Shown here: in pieces, positions 34,701 to 46,900 of the stretch
Layout: each line of letters begins with the position of its first letter
How positions within the stretch are numbered: the first letter of the stretch is position 1
Assembly (NCBI GenBank): GCA_032622095.1
Contig: CP136069.1
Coordinates: 123,248,126-123,312,125, forward strand
Reading direction: 5' to 3'
Origin: Siphonodentalium dalli
Lineage: Eukaryota; Mollusca; Scaphopoda; Gadilida; Siphonodentaliidae
DNA length: 64,000 bases
Made by a program: the position numbers and the translations under genes
Notes under the pieces: model-generated
Database searches by the model: none
Seen by the model: the letters and a program-made list of their open reading frames with translations, nothing else
Told to the model about the DNA's origin: nothing

Positions 34701-37700
34701 GATGTTTCTATATATTGAGGAATAGCGAGTCACGAGTGCGGCGACTTTAATGCAAACTGGTCAAGTGTGACTCGTCTATTTATAAACACTGTGATTATTA
34801 GTTTACTGTGTCATCTGTCAACACGTGGCTTGTTAGTGATTCCTACTCGATGACATCAAATGCATGCAAATATTCGTTTGATCTTGCCGCCCGGCACCCG
34901 CCTTGGGAAGATAACAACAATGTGACAACTTACTGTCGCACGTGGCGCATAATTAATTCCACATCCCCATGAATACATCACTAAATGATACCGGTACATC
35001 AGTCTGATTCACTCATAGGAAGATTCCATTCTCACGCTAATGCCAGGGGCGTCAGTTATTCGCTTTCAACATGTGCTACTCGGCACTCGCAAGTAATTTT
35101 AATTGTATATAGTTTGTTTTAGCTTTAATTATTGAGCGTACGGAACCTTTGGAAATGTTTATTTGGGTCATGAGTGTACCAGCAGTCTCCTGTCGATGTT
35201 GTCATCATGATATATCACTGTATGTGATGGAGGGCTGACCAGTGCGTAAAATAGTCGCTATTTTTTCTGGAAATTTCCGTCATTTATTTAATATTAAAGT
35301 CGGAATTGGTGTAACAACATTCACAAAGGACACGACCTGTATCGGTTGACGATATTGGTCGGGAGACTAAATTTTGCCGATACCGATATCTTGCCGATAC
35401 CACATGTATCGGCCCGATTCGATAGCCGATAATCGGTACATCACTAGTATCACGATACATGACCAACGATACGATACATATCACGATACGCAAAAACCAT
35501 GTTTTGCGAGGATTTTCGACCTAAATTGCTGAAAAAAATACAGTAAATATGAGTTATTTTCGCATACGATGACCTAAAATTGTTATATTTGTGTATCGCG
35601 ATACACTTCACACGATACGATACGCGTATCGTGTGAAAGCGTATCGTGATATATCAAAATCACGAATCGTTGCATCTCTAATGTACATGTAGTTGGAAAC
35701 AGATCAAATTGTGTGTGTTCATCTCGAATTTCCGGTTGGTCGCCCAATTTATTTTCGACCCAATTTTCCAATTTCCATTAATTTAAAAGTCCAGACACAT
35801 GTATCACTTGGGTAGTTTTACTATTTTAGTGTTTTTAATATAGTTTAAATCACCAACTAATATGCGGATTGTCGTAATTATAAGCAATCAACGTCGTTTT
35901 CGATACATCTGTCGGCGTATAGAAGTGTCTGATGCCGAATTACATACTGTATATATATTTTGGGACTTCTGTCTGTCTTTTAGCTATGGCCGGGAAAACT
36001 GCCAGACGGATTTTGACGAAATTGGATACCTAGAGGTACTTTTGGACGGGGGAGTCTTTTGGACGGGTCAAATCGGGTAAAACTGATGGATTTCGACGAA
36101 ATTTGATACCTAGGGATACTGTTGTCCGGGGAGTGTTTTGGACAGGTCAAATCGTGACCCCGATCTGACCTTGACCTTCAAAATTGTCAATTCAAGGTCA
36201 AATCGCAAATTTTGAAGGAATTTTGACGAAATTTGATACCTAGGGTTACTTTTTTCCGAGGAGTGTTTTGGGTGGGTCAAATCGTGACCCCCAACCTGAC
36301 CTTGACCTTCAAAATGGTCAAATCGGGTAAACCGGATGGATTTCGGCGGGTACTTTTGTCCGGGGAGTGTTTTGGACGGGTCAAATCGTGACCCCGACGT
36401 GACCTTGACCTTCAAAATGGTCAATTCGCCGAAAAGCAGAGGGGAAACAGCCCGGACGAAGTCGGGTCCACCAGCTAGTACTGTATAATTTCGCAAAAAA
36501 AATTCGGCATCAGACACTTCTATATGCCGACAGATGCATCGAAAACGACGTTGATTGCATCGAAAACGATGTTGATTGCATATATAAAGCGATATACATG
36601 TAGATGTGTTTTACATGCATAAACAAAATTTTAAAAAACATTTTGGAAAACAAATCCAGGTCGGCCCAATTTCGGTAGGTATGTCGGGAAACCAGAAACC
36701 AGGGTTTCCGCTATAGCTACAGGGGATCCCTTTTTGGGCCCCATTCCCCCAGCCAATTTTTCCCCTTCTGTCATACCACAGGACATATTCCATATGTATA
36801 CAGATATAAAGATGTTTACTTCTCAATTTCGTTGGGACAGTTCTAAGAAATTTAAATAGTTGACAACTTTATTTGATTTCTAGCGAGAATACACACTCGG
36901 ACCAATCTAACACGAACTGAGGAAATGATCACATTCGACATCGCTAGAACACATGCTTTGGAGTCCGCTGGTTACGTTGCTGTGGTTAGGTAACGAAAAA
37001 TGACCGCCGTTAATTTAATCATGTTATATTCCGGATAGTTGTGCATCCGAACTTTCTGCCGAGTCTTGAATAGTGGTCTTTTAACTTCAACGGATGTGTT
37101 TCCTTATACAGCAATTAATTTTTATCTAATAAAGTTTATATGTTTTAAAGTTATTGCGGTTGATAGCATAATAACTTAGGTAGAAAATGGATGCAAAATG
37201 ATCAGCAAAATCTACTCTGTTTCTTCTATTGGCCGATACAACACAAGTAGGTCCACTAGTGTTTCCATGCCATTGAAAACATTGACCACTGTAGACTGCA
37301 TTTTCCCCTCGGCGGATACAGGACCTGTTCCCCAAAACCTAGCGGAAAGCCTGCAGAAACACAAATCTTTTTTTTGGCCTTATTGTATTTCACTGCAACC
37401 TCATTGTGCAATATAAGTTAAGACGCGATTATTAAATTAGTCGATCCCGGAATATGCTAGTCGACTTGTCGAGAAAAAGCACTGCCTAAGTGCTATCATG
37501 ACAGCAGTGCCATTGCATGGCAATATTATCATGTAATCTGTAACAGTTAATACATATTAACTTCTTAGAGCTTATTGCATTGTTCCTTTAACGATGCCAC
37601 TGCCAGTCATGCACAAGCGGTGAACTCCATGACATGAACTGAACCCAATGTATGCACATGTACCAGTATGCACGGTTTCTTTTATGTTGATCATCAAAGA

Positions 37701-37879
37701 CAGTGTCGCTGCCAACCGAACACTGTCTAGTTCAATGGGACGCAATTGACCAGTTATAACTTCTAGAGTAATGATGCAACAAAATGGCTTCAATGATATA
37801 CAAAACATAATTCGCGACATGTCAAGCTGGTAAAGTCAACTCAGTAACTGAATAGATCCTAGATCATTCTAATACCCAT

Positions 37880-37914
<35 letters not shown>

Positions 37915-40900
37915 CGCGACATGAGGCGCCAATTCAGAGAGACAATAGAACACACCAGACATCTCGTTAGCGAGACTTACTAATGAGACTTGCCTATTTA
38001 TTTCCTGGTTACCGGCGACAATTTTGTTTATATAAAAATGTTTTATTACCTACATTCCCCAAACCATGAGATTATATGGAGGTTGCAGGAGAGCCGGGTT
38101 TAAGCCATCAAATTGGGAGACTTACGGGGGAGACTTACGGGAGATTATATAGTTAACGTGTTTTCTGTTTTAACGTTCTGAAACGAAGAGTTGGATACTC
38201 AAAACTGCGATGCCACATGGCCCTTTTTATACGTCATATGGGCATAGAAACGGGAACTCTTAGAAGGGGTCAGACTAGTCGACTACCTCTGGCGTCTAGT
38301 CGATTCCTTAAAAACGCTAATTGTTTCAACACTAATATAAGTCACTTTTTGAGCAATTTTGTTTTGCGTCTCTTAGAATCAATGTACTTTCTCTCGGGTA
38401 ATAAGTGCAATGTTTATTGCGATATCGGCTAACAAAAAAGCATGCCAGCAATATAGAGCTGGAATTGCCCCTTACTGTGAAGTAGATTATTGAGGAACAA
38501 GCATTAAGGGGATCGAAAAGTCTGTTTCATGAAAAATGTCTGGAAACTGGCTGACAAAACTGGGATTTTTCACAAAAAAGCATACAGAAATATAGATAAC
38601 AACATTGAGATAATATATAGAGCATATATTGTTAAGGGGGGTGCCACCAATATATGTGCGCTAAAAAGCTTTTTGTACCAAAAAAATTGACTTTGAAACG
38701 GAGTATATCTGCAATATTATGGCATTGTTTTGCCGTTCAAATGTGAAAAACTATAACTTTAACAGTGCAATTCTATTGGTTAATCACACACAAATGATTT
38801 AAACGCTCTTTAGGCCAAAATGAAGAATACCTGAGTTTAGGGTAACATGAGGGAAAAAACGGGGGCGGGCGGGCGGTACTTCATTTTATTTTATTTTTTC
38901 ATTTTATTTTTCACGTGGAATAGTATTTAAGTATTCGTGCCTTCTAATCGTCTGCCAGTGTCACTCGTATAAAGCTTGGGCAAGTCATTGTCACACTAAT
39001 CAATGTCATGGTAGCTTTAATCAGTTTAATGGTGTTACAGAAGCTCAATGACATGTATAGAGCATGATATTAAATGATAAATTATGATCTCATATATATT
39101 TTTAAGACCTCTGTTTGTTTGTCTGTTTGTATGTATGTTTGTCTGTCATTTATACAAATGTACGAGCCCGTGCGACGCCAGCTTCGCGCATGCGCAGACG
39201 AGATCTCGGAAACGGGTGGAGCTATCGACTTGAAATTTGGTATGTGAATGTATCTTGCCCCGGATACGAATTTTATCGGATCGCCGAGCCCGTGCGACGC
39301 CAGCTTCGCGCATGCGCAGACCAGATCTCGGAAACGGGTGGAGCTATCGACTTGAAATTTGGTTTTTGAATAGCCCGGACAACGTCCGGCTCATCGGCTA
39401 GTATTATATATAGAATAAGTGTCTGGTGTTGGAAATTAAACGGTTTATGTTCATGCTGAAGCTCGGATATTACAGGCCAAATCCTACGAGTGGACATATT
39501 ACTGTTCAATTTCCCACATTACTGTTCAATTTCCCACATAAGACACTTATGATATTTTGTTTATCCACCGACTCGAATACTAAGAAATTTTGCGAAATAT
39601 TCAACTCAGAAGGTAAATTTAACAAGAGTTCCTCCATTGGAAATGGCACATACATGCGGCAATGCCAATGTGACGTACGGTACATAACATAATCAATATG
39701 AAAAGCGGTGGTGGCATTCACACCTGTAAAACAAAGCTCCAAGAACAATATATGTGCATTGATTACCCTATGACTGTTGCATTCGGATCATTGCGACACA
39801 GAAGATGTTGATTCATCGGGTCCGGCTTTCTGTAGAACTAATGAATATTTAATGAGAAATAGTTCTAAGTAGGAAAAAATTAAGTTCTACCAGGCACATA
39901 ACACTCCTACTGGGTACATACAGACTCATGTTATAAGTCTCCAACTTTGAGCTTTGGGTCGATTTCAAAAGTGTCCGAATTATTTTTGCTGCCACTACGA
40001 GTTAACTTGTAGTAAACGGTTCCATGGGGACTGCTACTATGAGTTAACTCGTAGTAATGTTCACCACATAAATAATAACACAATCCGCAAGCAATGTTAG
40101 TGTATGTGCCAATACATGCCCAATGATCCCATTGATCGATTTTATATGTATAATTACGATGGCTTGAGATACGATTCCCACAGCGTGAACGGGGTGGGGT
40201 CCAGATAGCAATCTTGGTAGGATACTCCAATTCACCAGGACCTCTTCTGTACGTCCCTGAACCATGAGACACATGTGCAACTAGACCATTCCCGGACACA
40301 CTGTGTGTATATATAAAGGAATTGTCGATCAAATCCGGATCAAATGAAAGATAAAACGTGTTATAAAGCTCCTACGAGATAACTCGTAGTCGGCACCTGG
40401 GATGAAACTCACCAGTGGTCATCGCTGGTGCCAGCTACGAGTTATCTCGTAGGTACATGTAAATACATATTATGTTGTTGACGTCTTATTCGACGTAGTC
40501 TGTACCAATTATCATATATAAATTCATTTACCACATACGATATGTGTACATGTATAGCACTCTTCGTCATCTAAGACACTGCCAAAGTAATTGTAGTTAC
40601 TTCGAGATAACTCGTTCATGTCGCTGGCACCAGGGATGAAACGTTAATAAATTCCATCACAGGTGCCGACTACGAGTTATCTCGTAGTAGTCTTATAACT
40701 AGTCCAAGTCTTCTCGTACTAAAACCGGCTAAGATATTGGGATGGAGGTGCCGGTCTTTAGTCCGAGTTCCAGGCCCATGCATTCTTATGACACGACTTA
40801 AGCGTTTGTGACCCGCTCAAATAAAACCACAATTATATGAAATAAAATATCACAATTGCGACAATAAACGGATATTTTCCACAGAAGACATGCTATTTGA

Positions 40901-43900
40901 TCTGAAACCCACATCAGTTGTGAATTGAAAGCGGTAATTTAATGCGAAAAGAGACATTTACCGCAATGTTTACAAATTTTTAAAAGTATGCGAACTCAGT
41001 TGACCTCGCGAACTGTTTTCGGCATTTTCCGTTGAAAATATTCCGTAGATTTTCGACTGACCACGCAAATTACGATGAATTCTCCATTGTAATCGTAATT
41101 ATGTGTGTCAATAAATAAAAAATAAATAGATTAATTAAACATTGAAGATATAAATGTAATACATTAAATAAATTACGGGGAATTACAACCCTCTCAAAGT
41201 TTAAAACAGTGTAAACACAACGACCATTAGAATAAATAATATGGTGCTACATTTCCCACATTTGGTGGAATTCAGCGAAATTAAGATATATACTAAGCGA
41301 ACAGAGCAATATACTGCTCTTGTTAAGCACACAAAAAATCAAACAAAATTTGTATAAATTTTTAACCTTAAGTTTAAAAAGTCCCACTAAAACGGAAGAA
41401 CTATATTTCGAAACTGTGTGATTCGGTTCTCCGATTATTTTATCAACACAAAAGTCAAAATGCACATGGATGAAAATCACACGCATGGCAAGTCAGACAC
41501 AAGAGTTCTAATTTGCTCCAATTTTGACAAGTTGCTTGCGAAAATTGTCAACAAAACTACCTTTCTGATCCTCCATTATGTCATTAAGTTTTTAGTGTGG
41601 GAATTGTTCTCAAAGCACATTGGAAACTGGACTTTGCGGCGATCGGGTTTCGCTATTTTGTTCGGAAAACCCCGCGCTATATATAGAAACGGAAACTAGA
41701 ATACTCAGAACAAACCCCGGACAATGCCGAAGTTCTTCGGAACCTGAGTTCGGCTTTCAGTTAAGTAAACAAACAGAAAAAACAGCGATGTTGGTGACAA
41801 TCAACCGGAATATTCTATGCGTAATTTAACATGAAAGTTAGATTATTATACACCATTATGACCATAATATGTCTCTCTTTCCGATGTATATAGCATCATG
41901 TATTGATTCATTAGGTAAATCGAGTAAAATACACCACAGATTCCCGCCACAGATCGTGGGTGTAACTCGTGTGATAGGATTGGTATGCAAGCGGGCTTGG
42001 ACTAAAAACAGCAAATCGCCATCCCAATATCTTAGCTGGTTTTAGTACAAGAAGACTTGGACTATCTTATAACATGTTTCAGCATCATATGACCCGATAT
42101 TGGTCGAACCATTACTCATACATACGTAAAATATCATCTACTATCGGCAAAACATCAAATCCCATGTCGGCATATGGGATGGAATTACCCATTGGTTTTC
42201 GGCAGTGAACGTGTTAATCTGACATTTTATTATTATATGTCCTTTTCTGTCAGTTCAGAATCCGTGTGGTACCGGTTCACGCACGACAACATGTCTGCTA
42301 TAGTTGACAGGCACCATGATGTTTCTATTCTGATTCATATGAACGCATTTGTGAAGTTTAATAGTGGGGTTGCCATTCTATTAATTTCTGCATTTTAGAT
42401 AACATAGCTTTCTTTTTCTGCACAGTGTAACCTCAAGCCCAACATCAAGAAACAGAGAAGTTTTTTTTTTTTTTTGGCCTTAAAGATCCAGTGCCAGTGC
42501 ATTCTCTTATATATGCGAGTCTCCCTATTTTACCCATACATTCCAAAAATTTGTGTTATGTACATTTCTCTATAATAGTACATAACAGCACACTCTTTAA
42601 TTCAACATCAAAAATTCTAATGCCAGGGTCTTCAGTTGGTCCTAGACTGGAGGCAACAAAAGGGTCAGATAACTAAGTGCTTCAAAAATCTTTTTCTCCA
42701 GTTCAATAAGGCAGATGTTAATAATTGGTGCCATGTGTAGAATATTGCCATGAGCCATAGTTTCCAATTTGTTCATGCTGTCATGGTCGATTTATTTTTA
42801 GGGGCCACAGAATGCTTAGAAGATTAACATACTATTATTGCATTGTTTCTAGGTTGACATAAGGAATTGTCAACCCGAGGAAGTCAACATTCATCAATAT
42901 CGACTTCCAAAGGCTGACAATTGCTGGTGTCAACTAAGAAACAATGCAATAATTGTTTTATTATATGAAACGCGCTTTGATTGGACAAGACGTTGTGATG
43001 TTGAACATCGCTTGGAAAACCTAATCTATTTTCCGGTCTGATAATAAGGTAAATGTTAACCCCTGAAGTAGTAGTCATTTAATTACGTACGCAAGACAGC
43101 CGTCTGAAGACTATATACATGAACGAGCTACGAGTTGAATACAGTGTTTACAAATTTATAACATACAATAAGATTCCAAAAGGTATAATGAATCTTAACA
43201 CTAAAAAGCATCTACGCATTGACCAATAATACCTAGCAAGGAGAATTGAATAACGTATTTCTTAGAATTTCAAGTAGCGTCCGTGAAAATGAAACTGACA
43301 GGATTATATATTCTGTCAATCATAAAACTATTTGGGCGCAATGACATCATACTGCAGGAGATATTTATAGTGGCGAAATACGAATGATGGAGAAATTTTT
43401 TACCCGGAACGTGTAGCTTGTTCAATAGTAGGTATTAGTCCAACAACTGATGACCGCAGCTATAGAACAGAGTTTTAGCCAACTTGTTATAAAATATAAT
43501 TGAGTTTTTGGCGGGAAATGTGAACATGTGCGTCGTTGATTATTGTGGTTGGGTACCCAGGCGGGACAACTAAACTATTATTGACCGTACCTTGAAAATT
43601 ATCTCCATATTGGGGGGGGGGATGTGTTCGTGTTTATCCTCCATGCATGTAAGATGGTTCAATTGAATGATGTTCTCAATAATGTTGCTATTTGACACGC
43701 TCTTATTGTTTTTTAGTGTCAAATTCATTTTGTCATTATTAATAAAAATAAGTGTAGATTATAGCCTGTCGACACAGACAAGATTGAAAAAGTTTTTAAT
43801 AGCGTCATTTATTTGTGTGTGAGTGGGATTTCATGCAACAACCGACGGGGGGATGGGTCCGTGTGACGGACCCGCAGCCGGCCTGGCGGAAACCCTGCCT

Positions 43901-46900
43901 ACTGTCTTTTATATGAACTATGGTAACTGTTTCGAATTGGGGTCATAGGGGCCAGAATCCTCATATTATGGCTGTATAAATGTTCTATGGATAATACCTT
44001 TGTATGATCTTGAGCTATTTTCTTTAGAGCTGTCCTGACCAGGGTATGAACTGTGTTCATTTATCTCAGGTTAGGCTTCTATGATTTTCCAATGTTATTT
44101 GGTATCTACCAATGTCAAAGTGACATTACTAGTGCATAATTGGAACTAGGACCCATACATTTCCAATAATTTGATAATTTGTGTCATGTACATTACAGTT
44201 TACTCTATAAATTAACATCAAAACTCTAGATTAGGATTCCGATCATAGCTATTTACTATCAGTGTTCGAGCTGGCCAAAAAAATAACAGATTGTGAATTT
44301 ATGTTTAATATTGTCCCTGTTAATATAAATGGTTCAATATCAGTAAAATCTGAAATAGAACATTGTAATTTGAAATAACTTGCATAATATAGGCAATAGC
44401 GCATTAATTTAGGATATTTAATGTAGTTTGCATTTGCAACATACATACACTTATATGATGCAATTGATTGGAGATACTGCTGGATTTTGCACAATCATCC
44501 TTGTTAAACAGTCAGCAACCTTGAATAATGGTCGACAATAGATTGGACACTTCCCTTAACTCTTTCACCACTGGATTTCCATGGGGAAATTCCACCAAAC
44601 CCTGGATTAATTACTGATAATTCTCTGAAATGCGTCTCAGTGCTAGTACCATGCGCTAAAATTGAGATAGATATTGTACAAACAGGAAACTTGGCCCATA
44701 TATACATTGGACCATACTCATCGTTTTCGGGTATGATCGCACGCATGGCATGACCATCCTTGGCAATGGTTGCTAGGCAACCACAGGGTTGTTAAAACAA
44801 ATCAACCATACCATGTAAATTGGTATATAATGTAACAGAAATATGGGATAGCAATCGCATTTCATACCGAATAGTACATTTTAATATCTGGTATGAGCTA
44901 AGAGCATTTTTCGTATCATGTTTCGTTAGCAACGGTTGCTATGTGTAAGATTCTTAGCTATAAAAGGTACCAATTAACCCTCTTATCAGAATGAGACCTG
45001 CGTGAATTCGTTATTTTTTTCATCGAAATAACAAGCATGGAACTTGATATATGTGTCCATTGTCTGTGGGAATTATTCTAGTTCTACAATCGTCTCAGCT
45101 TGGTTCAACCCTAACAACCGTTGCTAGGCAAATATTGGATGTCTTGAAATGTAGCTATACTATTGATTTTATGGTCATTAAGCCATATAACACATGCAAA
45201 TATATTTCTCTCTCCAACAACATTGAGACACTTGCATATAAATTATAAGCCGATCCAGGCACTTCTCATCTGTCAATTTATAACTGTTCCTGGGCAGGTC
45301 GGCCCCCAGGCCTTTAAATTACCCCAAATTAACGTTGTTAAACGGTGTCCCCATATAACGGATATGACCCCAATTTTTTTTTAAATCTAAAAAAATTACA
45401 GTTCTGGTCTGTTTATGGATTTTCCTGCCGTAATTTTTTGCAGTACCTCCAGTGGGAGTACAATATTGATTCCAATAACAATCATCGTGGTATATACATT
45501 GATCCTTCTTGAATATAAAGTTTATAATATTTAGTTATAAAGTAGGGAAGTGAGAATGGTTTCGCCAGCCCGCTGTAGCGGGCCACCGGGGTGAATGTAA
45601 ATGACGTCGTGCCCGCTACAGCGGGCCGCCGGGTTGAAAGAGTTATGCGATAGCTGTGTACATTGTACACACATTTAGCTTTCATCGAGATATGGTATGG
45701 ATGGGTGAGAATAATATGAAATGGACGCCCAAACCACAGGTGATTGTCTTTTGTGCAACTGAAATTACTGTATTCATGGTAATCAGAACCGCAACAAAGA
45801 CGGCGGGAGACCAACGCCACTATCTTCTATGTTTGTGGTCTTTGTGTGCCGGGGGGAAATGCCTTTGAGCAGCCATTTGTTTAACCATTACTCTCCCCTG
45901 CCTAATAATAGTGATGGCCAAATAATAGTGATGGTGCACATTTTCGGGTGTTATTAATAATAGTGATGGTGCCAAATAATAGTGATGGCGCACAATGATG
46001 GCATTTTACCATATTTCTACTATAAATGAAGCAGAATGTAGGCCTTAATTAATTTGGCATTGTTGGGCAAGTTCCCATGCATGCAAGTTGTTCTCATTGG
46101 CTCCTTTAATAATGACAGTAAGTAATTTGGTAACAGTACCAGTCTGAGTAAGGTAAAGTACTGTGGTGATTGTAGCCAGGTTGGGTGGAAGCAGGCACGG
46201 CTTTCTCAAAATCACAGCGAGGCTGCCATCTTGAGGTCCACAAACAAAAACAAAACTATTTTAATTTTCCCATTTTCGTCTGCTGTAGAATTATTTTAAA
46301 TTCCAGATTGGAAACAAAAACGGAACAATAACGGAACGCGCGGTTTGAAATGCTGTAATGGAGCTTATAAAACGGACCACATTAATTCAACCAGTTCTAT
46401 AATGCGAAAAACAAATATAGTGGGGAAACTTCTATTATTATTTATGATAAATAAAGTTCGGCATTTTGATCAGTGACAATGAGTAAAAGGTGGAACTTGC
46501 GGGAAATTAGTTGGCATATCGGTTGCATCATCCATCAATATTTCGCTCGAGATGTAAATTAGAGTTATCTTTCTTATGTCGCACATCGGCTATTTAAAAT
46601 CCGACATAAAACTTAAATCCGACATAAAACGTAAGTTGTGGTTAATAATGTGGAACTGTTGCCAAGTCATCGCATTCATAATTAAACTGTGCTTTGAATA
46701 CACGGACATGTTATTGTATTGCTTTATTGCATAGATTTAAATACATGTTCCTGTGTACACACAGAAGCTACTGCGGTGTCGTAACTTTCCATTTATAGCC
46801 AAAACCAGTCACGCATGTGTGCACACGACTCACAGCTTCTGTGTCTTCATGATAGCGCATAATTGGGTCACGATAACAGTATTGTTTGGAGAAGTCGGCC

